From Rotaria macrura (lineage: Eukaryota; Rotifera; Eurotatoria; Philodinida; Philodinidae), in the NCBI GenBank assembly GCA_900239685.1, contig OENT01000895.1:1-64000 (forward strand): a stretch of 64,000 nt of DNA, given 5' to 3'. Below are positions 51,062 to 63,582 of this stretch, one piece after another (the stretch's first letter is position 1; each line of letters starts with the position of its first letter). The notes beneath the pieces are model-generated. The model worked only from the letters and a program-made list of their open reading frames with translations, was not told where the DNA came from and ran no database searches. A program made the position numbers and the translations under genes.

Positions 51062-54000
51062 TTAAAAATCAATTAAATTTGCGTCTCGCTCCTCTGATGA
51101 AGGAAGATGAGAGTATAAATCCTGTGATAATGATACTAATGGATCGAAATCTTTTGATAATGAAGGACGTGATGTTTGAGAAATTGAATCATTAGGTTTT
51201 GAATTAAATTGAATGTTGATTTGATCATTCGATTGAATATGTCTGTGAGAATTATTCATTAAATGTATCGCGTCTGAATTGTTTGCACTTTTTAATGGAT
51301 CAAATTGTTCAACAAGTGTACTGACTACTATGTCTTGTTTATCATATTCATCACGCGGATTGAAAGGTTTCTTATCGAATCCTTGAACTTTCAATTGAAG
51401 TTCATTTTGCAATTGTTTGATGTTTGAATTAATTTGCTGCGTTGAACCAGAGGTAGCATGTGTTTTATTTACATGGTATTGCGTAGATGATTGTAATAAT
51501 GGATTCTCAAAAATTAAATAAAAGATACAAAAAACTCAATGAAAATATAATCGTACTTCATCAATGTTGAAATCTATTAATAGATTAGGTTTTTCTTGAT
51601 TGTCTTCCGGAAGTGTAGAATGAGCTAATGAAGATGGCCTTTGATATAGTTAAATATGATTCGATGAGAAAATACCGCTCTTTGTTTTCTTACTGATTTC
51701 GATAATTCGATTCAAACTAAATAAAAGTAATTTAGAACGATGAAATTTATGCAAATATTTTCACTTACTGGTTCTTCACATTTGTGTTGATTGCCTTGAA
51801 CTAACTAATTAATGCATACATCATTCTCTCGATGATACTCGGCGAAAATTTTCCATTGCTTACCTCAACTGGTACGGAATTTGTTTTTACGGATGAACTT
51901 GGTATGACAACTCTCTGTTTTGATCGAATTGCCTATAGAAGAAAAAGGCATCTGTTTATCAAACTTTTTCTTTTTTAGAAGTTATTAAGCACTATAGATT
52001 GTAACTTTTCGCTTTACTCATGATTTTAATCGATAGTATAAAAAATCACTTTTCTCTATTTATTGAAGAAATACGACCGATTAAGAATACGCAAAAAAGA
52101 AATACAAGTTGTTTGGGAGAAATGTAGGCTTCGGATTAATGCATGATCCTTCAAATGTTTGTACTCCTATTATCTTTGATATACTATCGAGCTTCTACTA
52201 GATAAGTTTCTTCAGAATAAACAATTTGAAAAAAGTAGCTCTATATTAAAAATTAACTTGAAACTTACTTTATCCGGAACTTTGAAGATGCTTTCTTTGG
52301 CATTGAACTATAAGAAAAAGAAGAGATTATTCGTTGAAATTGCAATACTTATTTTTCTAGTTGAAAAACCAAGTAGATACACGAGGGTTATGGCAAGTCA
52401 CATAAGAAGAATTTTTCATTTTTCCGTAAATCCTCTTGTAACTCGAACCAATAGTATAAAAAAATGAATTTATTGCTTGAAGGTGATAACTGCACCATTA
52501 TTTTCCTCTCTTATATTATCCTATTGAACTACTAATGACACGTACACACCTGTAAGGTCAATGTATATTGAATGGTTTTCGATGGGAGCAATATATTCGC
52601 CTACGACTTTCACTATTTAAAAGTACACATCATCGGCAGCCATAAAAGTAATCAAATATGATTTGTGTACGGATCGACCAATCAGGTTAGCTTTCTTTTA
52701 CAGGAAACCTTGAAATCAGTTTTCTTAAAAAAGAAACTATTCCATTGCAATCTATCTTAGTTTGAGATTATACGAAAGAGAAAACGTTATTTTCCGACGA
52801 TCTACGTCATGATGCCCTATCTATTTTTTTGCTTCTAGGAAGCTTTCCAAAAATCCATCTATCAGTAAAAATGACCTTGAAACATTCCGTAAAAAGCTAA
52901 GCCTGGGTAAGTTCACCATATGATATCCTACTCTACTGTGTTCTTTTTTTCCATTTTAGAATAATCTAATGGTATTATCGGAAGATTCTTCCAAGACTGA
53001 CTGTTCATCACATAGAAGTTATACTTAAGATTTCTAAAGATATTCAGCTGATGACTTAAGAACTTCTGGGAATTGGACACAAATGTGTCTGATTCAACTT
53101 ACTGTGATGATTTTGTTTTAGCGTCTGTTACAAAACTTCAAGGTCATGTAAAACGAAATCGAAAATCACTGACACAGTCTCACAATTCTTGAAAAGAAAA
53201 AATCAAACAGACAACTTTCGTATGGGCTGCACAACAACCATTGAATTTCTATTCAATGATGTTAAGAAAAGCTGAACATCAACATGATAAATTTCGAAAG
53301 GCTCATTCTACAATATCACCAGCAAAAACTCAATCAATCTCTTTCGTAAGTGAACCAATGAAATTCGACGTGACTTCTTGTTTTCAGATGCCCTCCTTTT
53401 TCATTATTGTGAGACCTTGGAATGCCAATTAAAAATTATACGAAAAACATTAGCCTTTCATCAACTGTACAAGTCGATAATTGTAATCAATCATAAACCA
53501 TTATCTTATAAAATTTACATGTATACAGCTGATTTAAAATACTATGTCAATAAAATAAACGATGTTGTCATAAGCAAAACTAACTTAAGCGTCTTTTTCT
53601 CTCCTAAGGCATACTTTTTTTGATTGTTGACTTTGTTCGATAGTTTTTACTTCAATATCAAATTCGTCAATATCAGTGTCTGGATAAAGTTGAGCATAAG
53701 TACGATATCGAGAAAACTTGAATAAACAATGAGAAAATATATTTAAAAATAAAAGAATTGTTTTCCTTTCTTTCATTACTTGTTCAAACATTTGTGTATC
53801 AACAACAGAAGACATAAATTTATATAAATCAGATCGAACATACGGTTTCAAATAAACATTTCTATCGAAATCTAATTTTTCATTTTTTATCACAAATCCA
53901 CTTGCATAATTTCCTGTAAATTCAAATTTCGAAAACATTTTCATTCATGAAATTAGTTTTACTCTCACCAACAATGTATGCCATTGCTCGAAGAAAAACT

Positions 54001-55474
54001 CTTGCTAGATGATCGTCAGCGAATTGCGACGATTGATGAAGATCTTTTTTCATAGAATGTATTAAATTTTTCGGGAATAAACTCAAATCATCGTATTGAG
54101 ATATAATTTTTCTATCATCAATATTTACTATTACCACATCACCTAATTCCCTTTTATTCATTCTCGAATATATACTTGAATGTATTCCAATTATATATGG
54201 TGCAGTACATTGTGTTGTCCATGTCATAGACTCAGGAAGAATAGGTAAAAAAATACTTTGCCTGAGTGAAAACAGAAAAAAAATTACATGTTTTTTTTAA
54301 ATAATTTTAACTCCTACCAATGCATAGGATTGATTAAATGTAAACATCCACAAGCACATGCTTAAAATAATATAGTTTTCAAAAAAATAAATTTTGATTG
54401 AGTGTTATACTAACCAGTTAAGTGAAAAAGTTTTGATGATATAAATAAAATCCTGCGTTCGAAAACTAAATGTGCAAAAAGACGTAAGACTAAATCGGGT
54501 CCCAATCGAGAAAACATAATTGTAAAATTGCTCTGAAGAATAAACTCTGGTTTAATGCATCATTTTTTTTATTTCAAGATACGTACATTAGATGATATAG
54601 AAGGAAGTTTTCTTTGATCAGGTCGAGCATAACTGTAAACCTGCATAATTCTAATATTAATGAAATGTTGAATTTTATTCAAAATACTTGTGTTGGACTA
54701 TTTATTTCAACGATTTCTTTTGCTCCACTTCTATAAAATTCTTCAATAGACATTAATTTGTAAGTATGCAAGGAAGATAAAAATGATTCGACATCGGAAA
54801 TCTTGAAAGATAGAAAAAAATAAAATCAAAACGTTTGAGTGAATGAATAGGAACCTACTGATTTCGTATTAATCATTTGTGATAAATCACTCAGAATATT
54901 ACAAAACATTTCAAACCAAGGATAGTAACTATTGCAGTAAAATAAAAAAAGATTTATTTATCTCAAGGGAATCATGTCAATTATTCATACCTGATGATAC
55001 ATAAACAAGTAGATTCTCGACTAGATCGACGACAATAACCAAAACGGAAAATTAAACTTGTTGAATCGAGAACAACAAATGTAAAATATTCGCTCTGGTC
55101 ATCACTAGAGAAAAATACAACGATCGGTTAATCTAGTTTTTGTTTTCGACAGTCAATTAAATTCTTTTACGATGGAACTCTACACGGGTATACAAAATCA
55201 GCTGCTGTTTTGAGTATGTGATCGGAGAACTCATTTGGATATTGAATTAAAATTGCAGGTGCTAAATATAAAACAATTTCGAGTTTTAAATTTTATTGTA
55301 AAATGACTCACGTTCATCGTTTATCGGTTGGTGAATTTCAAGAAAAACTTCAAATAGACGGTCTGGTGACTGTCTGAACAAGAAAAAAAAAGAAAAAAAA
55401 CCAATGAAAAATAATAGTGGTCTTAATCACTTAATACGAGATTCAATTTCTTTTGTTACTAGACTAGAGGCCAT
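51062..55474 (-). CDS. dennd1: DENND1 / connecdenn-type Rab GEF (one apparent frameshift)
   Basis: Sixteen exons: 55431-55474, 55312-55373, 55171-55261, 54991-55104, 54859-54928, 54688-54801, 54587-54641, 54415-54532, 54318-54360, 53969-54261, 53615-53913, 52269-52307, 51864-51932, 51769-51800, 51557-51638, 51062-51505; about 655 residues. The upstream, core and downstream DENN parts are clear: SRIKQSPDRLFEVFLEIHQP, EYFTFVVLD, FRFGYCRRS, CLCIISYYPWFEMFCNIL, FAHLVFERRILFISSKL, CTAPYIIGIHSSIYSRM and LGDVVIVNIDDRKI. The tail has FDPL, DPLV and two LIDF motifs, like the clathrin/AP-2 binding tails of connecdenns. It should activate Rab35-class GTPases on endocytic membranes. Exon 7 is 55 bases where 54 would keep frame (LPS then ISSN), so a base error or real mutation is present. 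An acceptor-like TTTCTAG directly precedes the ATG. Confidence 0.87.
52308..53614. other. Long intron 11 of the DENND1 gene
   Basis: At 1.3 kb this is some twenty times longer than the neighbouring introns, so a further exon or an old insertion may lie inside. The plus strand at 53.24-53.34 kb has a coding-like run (MLRKAEHQHDKFRKAHSTIS) ending at a good donor, but no partner exons were found. Confidence 0.4.
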
Positions 55475-58400
55475 CTAGAAACATAAAATTACGTGCATGA
55501 TTTAGATCAATGATGGCTAGTTCAGGTATAGTTTTTACCTGTTGACGTTGAATTTCCGTAATAAGTCACATACCTTTCTCTAACTAAACAAAAATATTTA
55601 TTGGACAGTTTATGCGGACCAATTGGAAAAAAGCTCAAAATATTCTAAAATAAAATAATTTATTAAAATAAATTTTTTTTCTAAATGAAATAGAACTCCT
55701 AATATATTATGAAAAAATCCAAATATATTTTCTTTGGCCAAAATTTTGATGAATCACTAACGATAAGTCTCTGTTCATACTATATCATATAGCGTGACAA
55801 GAAATCTTTGGAGTAGTTGGGCACAGTCGTACCCTACTACGTAATTTATGAAAGTACACTTGTCATTTTGGAAGACATTCAGTTTCTACCCGAAAGGAAT
55901 GAAAAGAGCATAGTTTCACTTCCAGAAAAACTTGAATCTTTGTATGACATGAGTCAGACAGTATTTGCACTACACGTGAATATTGAATGAAGTAGGAAAA
56001 CGAATTATGTTTAACATACTATAACAAGGATTGAATCTCAATTAGAACTCAGTCCCCTCAACTTAAGTTCATCATCTCTCGAATTCATTAAATCAGTACA
56101 GCTCATCGATGCATTTCAACTTATTCTAAATCGAATCAAAACCTTTCATTTCAAACGGTTGCTGATGTATGCAGATTACGATGTCTATGTTCCCAGCAGA
56201 CAAAAAAAGTGAACAATGTGCGAGTGAAATTGTTTTCTATTTGTGTTGTTCCAAATCAACGCAGTTCGTCGTCTTTCGATTTTCACTATATTCTAAGTCG
56301 CACACAAGTTATGCATATCTTTATTGTTTCATCAAAGTAATGATTTTTAATTATGCCATTTCGCAGCACAGGTGTTTGTTGTATGTTAAAATTGTCGGCG
56401 TATAAATTCAAATGTCTTAAAACTCTAATGTACTCTCGGCACCTATATATAGTGAACATTTCATAACATAGGATGAACAACAATCAATTGAAAAAGAACC
56501 TCTCGGGGATAAGATTCTTTCATACGAACATCTGCTTATTCTGAACAGCCGATGCCTATATTTATCTGATCCTAAGAACAATAATGATCGTTGTAATTTG
56601 AGCAGCATATTTTTTATCACTTGTGTGCAGAACGAGTAAAAATGAAATGATGCGTATTGCAGTATGGCAAACAACCATAGGATACATATAAGAATGTCAT
56701 AGACCAACCGTGCATATTTGAAAGAAGAAAAGAAACCGCTACTTTGAATAGCAGCAGTTCGTCCGTCAGTACTTTTTTTTGTTACTACTAGAAGAGAATA
56801 ACATCATAAAGCATATCTGCACGTATGTTCTTGTATTTTTAGTTCATAAATTGTACAGACGCAACAGAATCGAAGCAAAATACTAATCGGTTGTTCAAAA
56901 GAATACAAATCTTAGAGAATTTGAAAATACATTTCGCAATGTAGAGAACAAACGTTACTTACTTTATTCACTGAAATAAACATTTGTTCAGCGCTAGGAC
57001 AGTATTATTCAGAACAGAGACCGTTTTTGTTACAGATTTGAATGATGAACGAATTTCGAAGTTCAATTTAAAATATACGGAACTCTTACGCATGTCTTTA
57101 TATGGATGGTTCACGTAGCATTGCGTACTTCGCAAACGAAGTCTTTTTTTGAAAGAATAATATAGACTTATTCAGATCCTGTTCTCATTTGAAATATAAT
57201 GATGGCACTAGTTCACATGCTTCATTGGTTAAACAGCAAGAATTTTTAATTGATCTACTTTTATCTATCAAATAAAACATCGTGATTCATCGATGCAGAA
57301 TATAGAATGATTTCATCTGTGTACTATTGTAAATGAGTTCATAAGATATCACCTGAATAGTAGCGACACTCGTCCTTTTTTTATTTAAATAGATTTTTTA
57401 TACAGATACCGATATTCTCAATTTAGTTTTTCAGATTTTGCTTTTAAATATCATCTATGACACAAATGGTCATAAATAGGAATTTACAGATGAGATAGCT
57501 ATCGGTTAGTGAGTAGGACTACAAATAGATTCATAACTTTTATAAAATTAATTACGAGATGTTGCATTGAATCGTTAATAGCAAGAACCTAAATAATTCT
57601 TTCTCGTTTTACTGTTAGATCCATCTAGCCGTTTGTTCTAATCAAATTATAAGTTAATGTGACACTAACTGATCTGACGACTTGTCTTTATTTATGTGAC
57701 TGGAAATTAACCGCTGAAATGTGTCAAAGAAATTAGCTACCTATTGTGAGTTGACAGACAACAGAACGAGTTTAAAAAATATAAAACTACTATTGAGAGA
57801 TAACATTCATTTTTGTTATGAAGTTAATAACATCAATTGCAGTAAGTGTGTGTAAATGTGGAAAATGAGTACAGCGTCAACTGTAAATCAAGGTCTTCCT
57901 ATTTTTCGATACTCTTCTGATTCATCTTAAATAAATATTTATTAAAACAATCAAAGTCAGTCTAAACTGTACATAATCATGTTATTTCTTTGTATTCATT
58001 CGCATTTGCTGTGAATCTATCTTAACAAAGATGGATACTGGCGGAAGTTCTCCGTGCTTGCGTATTGTATTATAAAGATTGAACATACTGTGACCTCTAC
58101 TGTAGGAAGTGAAGCTCTGAACATGATAAGTTGATTTATGAATATCGATGAAAAACTTAAAATATATTTTCTACCAAAATTTTGCAGAAATTTCGGTCGA
58201 ATAAAGATGCATTATCAATGTTCACTTTAGTTTTTTTTCTGTTAGAACTGGTATTGTAATCTTGTTTCATATCTAAGGAACAAAACTTTGAAATAAGTTA
58301 GTGAAACTTATGTCGAGCTTTCAAAATTCTATATCATTCTTTTAATGATGTCATCACATTTGACACCATCTGTTCTTCACTCTTGACATGTGTTGCGATT

Positions 58401-58813
58401 GTTCTCATATTACATAAAGATGTGTTCAACGCGTGGTCGAAAATGTAGATATAATCCTTAGGACGTTGACAATTAGATTTTCACAGCTTTTTGAGGGTTT
58501 AAATATTTGAAATAATTATTTCGTTTTTATTGAAAGTTATGTTGAACAATCAGAGTTTCAATTTTTTTCGATGCTGCATTGATTTTATCTTATATGTGCT
58601 ATGAACGTGCACAACCCTGAATGCTTTTATACAGGAGAAAATAAAAATTGAAAGATACATGCCTCTCGCCATTCAACATAGTCCAACATCTTCTCATATA
58701 TCTATACACTTCATTGGTTTCATCATCATCATCATCGTATTAATTCGGATTTTTATGCATTGATAATGTGCATTCGATATAGTGTATTTGAGTCGAACAT
58801 CTAGTAATGTAAT
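55475..58813. other. Intergenic, nothing recognised
   Basis: Upstream of DENND1. Open frames near 56.2-56.7 kb overlap on both strands and carry no domain. No RNA or repeats seen. Confidence 0.5.
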
Positions 58814-58870
58814 CAGGGGTGGGCTAGGCCGAGCAACTCCCTGTCACTGGCAGGTTTTACCCGGGCATTA
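58814..58870 (+). mobile_element. hAT-like terminal sequence, solitary
   Basis: A locally GC-rich block beginning CAGGGGTGGGCTAGGCCGAG. CAGGGGTGGGC is the common start of hAT transposon terminal repeats. No matching inverted end is seen within a few kilobases, so this is probably a truncated end. Confidence 0.35.
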
Positions 58871-59154
58871 GGAAAAGGTAAAAATCTAATAATTACCATT
58901 AAAACATTTCTTCTTTTTCTCTTGTTTATACAATAGCTGTGAAGAAACAGTTAGTGACAACTGTAGGATGAAATCTAGGCTTGCTGTGATCAGTAAGAAA
59001 TATCAGTTGCTGCTTCATTTTTCGTTTCTATCAATACTTGTATATCAGACAACAACATAAATAATTATTTACTTGATAAATAGCGCATCAAAAACCAGTT
59101 TATCAAATTTTGAAATGGAGAAAATGTGTTAAACAAAGAGCCTAGGCGTGGAAC

Positions 59155-59797
59155 TATTGACTAAAGAACATTCCCAGGTGCTAGAGAAATATTTAGTTGA
59201 GATCGAGTGCACTTAATTGAACTTAGTAAAGTATGTTTATGATTAAAACGGTTCGTGTTCATGACTTATTCCTAGCAAGATATTGAACTTTTTTGTGAAT
59301 TTTCACTGTAGAACGCTACGTTTCCACGGCAAATATATTTTCGTAATTTGACATATAACCGTGCTCATAGAGAAGACCTCAGCTAGACTAACTTGCAAAG
59401 AAGATTTCAAAACCTTTTGACAACAGGCCTTTTCGACAGATTATGATGTTTAGAAATCCATGCTGTTTACACTATGCATGGAATAGAGCGTATATCTTAG
59501 AATATTCTTCTCTCGAAGAGACCTTATCGAAAGGTTTTGAAATCTTTTTTTGCAAGTTAGTCTAGCTGAGGTATTTCTGTGGCAAAGTTTTATGTCAAAT
59601 TACGAAAATAGGTTTGCCGCGGAAAAGTAGCGTCCTACTGAGAGAATTCACAAAAAAATTCGAGATCTCGCTAAGAATAAGCCCTAAGCACGAACCTGTT
59701 TAATCCTAAACATACTTCACTAAGGTTAATCAAGTGCACTAACTCTCAGCTAAATTTTTTTCTAGCACATAGGAATGTTTCCTAGTAAGTAATTTAT
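59155..59797. mobile_element. Small foldback/MITE element with ~270-base inverted arms
   Basis: The left arm (about 59155-59440) and right arm (about 59510-59797) are reverse complements at about 80 percent identity: ATTCC-AGGTGCTAGA, AAGTATGTTTA-GATTAAA, TTTTTTTGTGAATT, TTTTCGTAATTTGACAT and CTCAGCTAGACTAACTTGCA each recur inverted. The spacer is only about 70 bases and no coding capacity is seen. The divergence between arms suggests an old insertion. Confidence 0.7.
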
Positions 59798-60059
59798 CAT
59801 CATTAATAAGTGTGAGAGATTTTCGCATTGACTATGAAAAGATGATCGATGCCTTTGGTGTTCAGTATAAAAACAGTCGAATAATACAAGAAATAGCAGT
59901 TGTTTGCTTATTAACTTTTTCTATTTTTGTTGGTTCTTAACTTCACCTCATAAAATAACAGATACATTGCTTTGTCTTTCTTTTTGACAAAGCGAAAATT
60001 AAGAGATTCAATTGAGCCTTGGGAAAACATACAACTATAAGGTGAATGCATTTTTTAAA

Positions 60060-60111
60060 GATTTTGTGGGGCACCGCCTGATCACTGACGATTTTCTGGT
60101 TACGCCACTAC
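60060..60111 (-). mobile_element. hAT-like terminal sequence, solitary
   Basis: The right edge reads GGTTACGCCACTAC, whose complement GTAGTGGCGTAACCAG matches the CAGTGGCGTAACYAG-type end of many hAT elements. It does not pair with the CAGGGGTGGGC end at 58814, so it seems a separate truncated copy. Confidence 0.35.
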
Positions 60112-60894
60112 AAACATCATTTGATAGCATGCAAATTGGTTGAGTGAAATAGCGCTTACCATTCCAATGGATAAATTCTGATCAATGCTCGTACTTGATA
60201 TTAATCACGTTTACTATTTTGACATAATCATCATATTATGGTTTAATCGTCTTTTTTCGATAGACAATTCAATTCTTCAGGGATACAATAGAGTGTGAGA
60301 CAGTCTTATCTGGAATTTATCATCACATAAAGGGCTTTGATGTGGTACTAAATTTGATTAGATATATATACTCTTTCATCACTAAACTTTCATTGTAAAA
60401 AAGAAACATTTAACAACTATTAAAAGAACAGATTTACTTTTTAACTTTATTAATAGCAAAAAAATTAATTTAATCGATATTATGTACAATTTTTTCGATT
60501 GAAGAGGGTATAAGTTTGAGTAGTCTATTCTTGGCCTAAGTCTGAGTGTCGGAGTCGTTGCAAAGCAGATTCTCACTCACAGCCTAATGCCATAATTCAC
60601 ATGGCAAATGATACCTAAAAATATCCAAGTGAATTTACGATGTAAGTCAATAAGTGCTCACTTTCAATTTTGAATAACATTTAAGTGCAGAAAGTTTTAC
60701 ACTTTTAATGAAGTGAACCAAGCATGAATGAGCTACGGTTTTCTCATAGATCTTCATTTATGGTTGTTTTATTGCCAAAAACCTCACAAAGTTTTAAATA
60801 TGTACTCAGGGTAGTGTCGCATCATTAACGAAGTCCACTGGAGTCAATTGAAATACCAATGCGTTCCTTCTGAATAACCTACAGATGGTTTTAG

Positions 60895-61237
60895 AAAAGT
60901 CATTTTGGATTCGTATAACTTTAAATATACTGCTGTGAATTCTCATCGTCATGGAACAAGATCCATGGTTCTGCGCGTAGTTGAAAATATTGAAGTGACA
61001 CGAAAAGAAGTTCCCGAAAAGTTTAATGTTGTAATCGGTCCATTGGCCATATTATCAACAATTAATTAATTCATAGTAGAACATCCGTCTTCCTATCCAC
61101 TCATAGCGATTCGTCTTGTAGCATCTCATGAAACGGGCACATTATTTCCAACTTTGTTCGATAAAACCAATGCTCCTTCATTAACAAAAGGAACAGGACA
61201 AATAGGACTGAGTGTGATTGTCTACAAATATTCTTGA
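60895..61237 (+). pseudogene. Decayed coding segment, unrecognised family
   Basis: After an acceptor-like CTACAG, one frame reads as protein for about 110 codons (FRKVILDSYNFKYTAVNSHR, SMVLRVVENIEVTRKEVPEK, then PLIAIRLVASHETGTLFPTL and GTGQIGLSVIVYKYS), broken by a single TAA at 61066-61068. The break may be a real stop or lie in a very short intron (donor candidates are poor). The composition is clearly protein-like. I do not recognise the family. It points toward the minus-strand remnant beginning just downstream, so the two are convergent. Confidence 0.45.
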
Positions 61238-61332
61238 ATAGGTTTTCCAGTATTTACATGAGGACTAGAAGCAACTGAATTATAATTATCAAATGTGCTA
61301 TGATTATATTTTAATTAACCTATTTGTTTTAG

Positions 61333-63227
61333 TCATAATTTATCAGGAATTGATCTGTTCGTTAATTTTTCTGCAACAGAAAGACAATGACTATCACGAA
61401 TAGGACGAGCTCGTTGTTCTGCTGGACACTGAACTATACGTCCTTTGAATGTAATTATCAATTCACTATTAATGTAGACTACTGTACGAAGTAAACACAA
61501 ACATGCCACAAAGTTACAATCAGCATCTACATTCATCATGAATTGTTCCCTAGTTGATAGTTTCATTGACTTTCCTGTTGAATAATGAGTTTCGATACAA
61601 AGACACGCATAACGTTTACTTATTTTCGATGCATCTTTTTTTAACTAAAATGTATCCATTCGGTACTGCGTTCATGTGTTGTCGTTATTTTTGAAGAAGT
61701 AGAATTTTGTTTTAATCTAGATTCTACGACTAACGTATGAAAATGATCGAGATTGTATTTTTCAATTTATAGCATGACTGGTTGAGAAGGAATATCGGTT
61801 ATACACTGCTTGTTAGGGGTCTGGCGATTAATTAGAATCTCTATAAGCTGTCAATGTTCCATTGGCAGTGATGTTGCACCACGTCCAGCTATATCATACA
61901 TACAGGGTTTACCATATCTATTGATTTTTTCTTATATTTCATCAAAAAAGATATTTTTATTGCTTATCTATGAAACAGATGAAAAGCATACTCTGCAACG
62001 CATTCCTAATCAAAATTATCAATATCATGACTAGGATGTGTTGTTTCCTGAAAATATGTAATCAAGTACTTTGAAAGAATTAATGATAGAATATCCCTAT
62101 TTTTAACATGCTTTAGTTTAAGTACAAGACTCTAAATGAATGTTGTTGATTTAGAAATTAGACGATATTTCAAATTTTCACCGTGTATTGTAATGTTTTT
62201 CACATCATTTTCATCCTCTATACTAATGAAGTAACTAAAAGTTACCTTTGAATACATTTTCTAAAATCAGATTGCTTGAATCATTTCTTAAAAGAGTTCT
62301 CAACAAAAACTTTAGGAATATTTTTCTTTCTGGCTTCATACTATTCGATGAAAATTGTAAGATCACTCGAGAGATTTCAACTTCCAAACGATAGCGTATC
62401 TAAAAGTGGCACCAAACTCTATTAGTAAGGATAATCATAAAATTACTTCACAGTATTCAGCAATTATTAGAAAATCTGGATATGAAACTAATTTTTCTTC
62501 GTCAGACACAGGATTACTTTGGATCTCTCCTAGCAGATACCATTCTGCATAATATTCATCAATAAAGTCTAAAATAATAATGAAATAAACATGAATCAAA
62601 TATTATTGTGCACACATACTACTTCATATACAGGTAGTCTTGACTGACTTGAACAAGTTTCTTCAGATGTTGAGTTGAATTTAAATTGGGGATTCGAGTT
62701 AATCGCAGTACTTGGTTCTATCATTGCACTCTTATGGTTTCGATGCTTCATAGGGCTAACCTGTAATTCAGATATTAAAGTAGTCTTGTAACGTATATAC
62801 TAATCATTATACCTATTTCCATTTCATTCACATTCCTCGAAGTTCCACCCACAACTTGATTTGTCCAAAACTTTTCAAAATCTTGAATTGATACCTTTTT
62901 AAAACATGGTTCCGAAAATAAAGAAATTTCAAGTCATTTTCGATGATAATAACTTACACAATCATTTTTTTGTCTGTGCTAGATACTTTTACGTTGAGTA
63001 ACTTGATAAACGACAAGCACATCAATTGAGAAAGTTTAACAGTTTACTATGAAAGACATACTAGTCAATGAATTATGAGATACATCTCGCATAACGATAT
63101 TGTAAAAAAAAGTCTGGATAAGTCTTATCATTGTCAACAATCTACGTTTGTCATTGCAATGGTTTTCACCATCATCAAAGTCATTGAGAGAACTAGATGC
63201 ATTCGTTTCGAAACGAAATGGAATGCC
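61333..63227 (-). pseudogene. Decayed multi-exon gene, unrecognised family
   Basis: Several exon-like pieces follow each other on the minus strand: about 63226-63100 (IPFRFETNASSSLNDFDD), 62915-62840 (SEPCFKKVSIQDFEKFW), 62760-62622 (KHRNHKSAMIEPSTAINSN), 62568-62447 (FIDEYYAEWYLLGEIQSNP), 62399-62245 (IRYRLEVEISRVILQFSSNS), about 62215-62120 (HGENLKYRLISKST) and 61600-61333 (KLSTREQFMMNVDADCNFVA). Phases agree across the third to fifth pieces. But an expected acceptor before SEPCFKK reads CGG, and in-frame stops interrupt the stretch between 62.1 and 61.6 kb. So it looks like a host gene losing function, or one with unusual splicing. The domain is not recognised. Confidence 0.5.
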
Positions 63228-63478
63228 TAAAAAACGTTTATTGGAATTTCAATGATGATTTATCACCTACCTGCCACCAGTTAAATATTTGATCGCCAAA
63301 CAAAGCCAATCATTTTTTATTTTTCTCCTTGTCTTTAGCTTTAAACCTCGTACGCGTCGCACTCTATACTGTCGGAGTGTTACCCGATAACGCTTTTTGA
63401 CTTTGTGGTGGTATCTAACGCTTCAATTTCAGATCTTGTCAATTTACCAAAATATTCAACTAACTTCTGAGATTTAAG

Positions 63479-63545
63479 CGATCGTTTCAAATGCTTACTA
63501 GGGCTCCGCGCAGCGATCAAAAAGGTGCTCCGTCCCGTTCCGCCT
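63479..63545. other. GC-rich block, probably from a mobile element
   Basis: GGGCTCCGCGCAGCGATC and GGTGCTCCGTCCCGTTCCGC stand out from the AT-rich surroundings and resemble repetitive-element termini. No paired copy is seen in the window. Confidence 0.3.
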
Positions 63546-63582
63546 AATTCTGTCATATCCTAGGTCGAGAAATACAGGCCGG

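Noticed and set aside
53241-53623. Plus-strand frames inside the long DENND1 intron
   Set aside because: One piece ends at a good donor and looks protein-like, but no second exon could be joined; not called as a gene.
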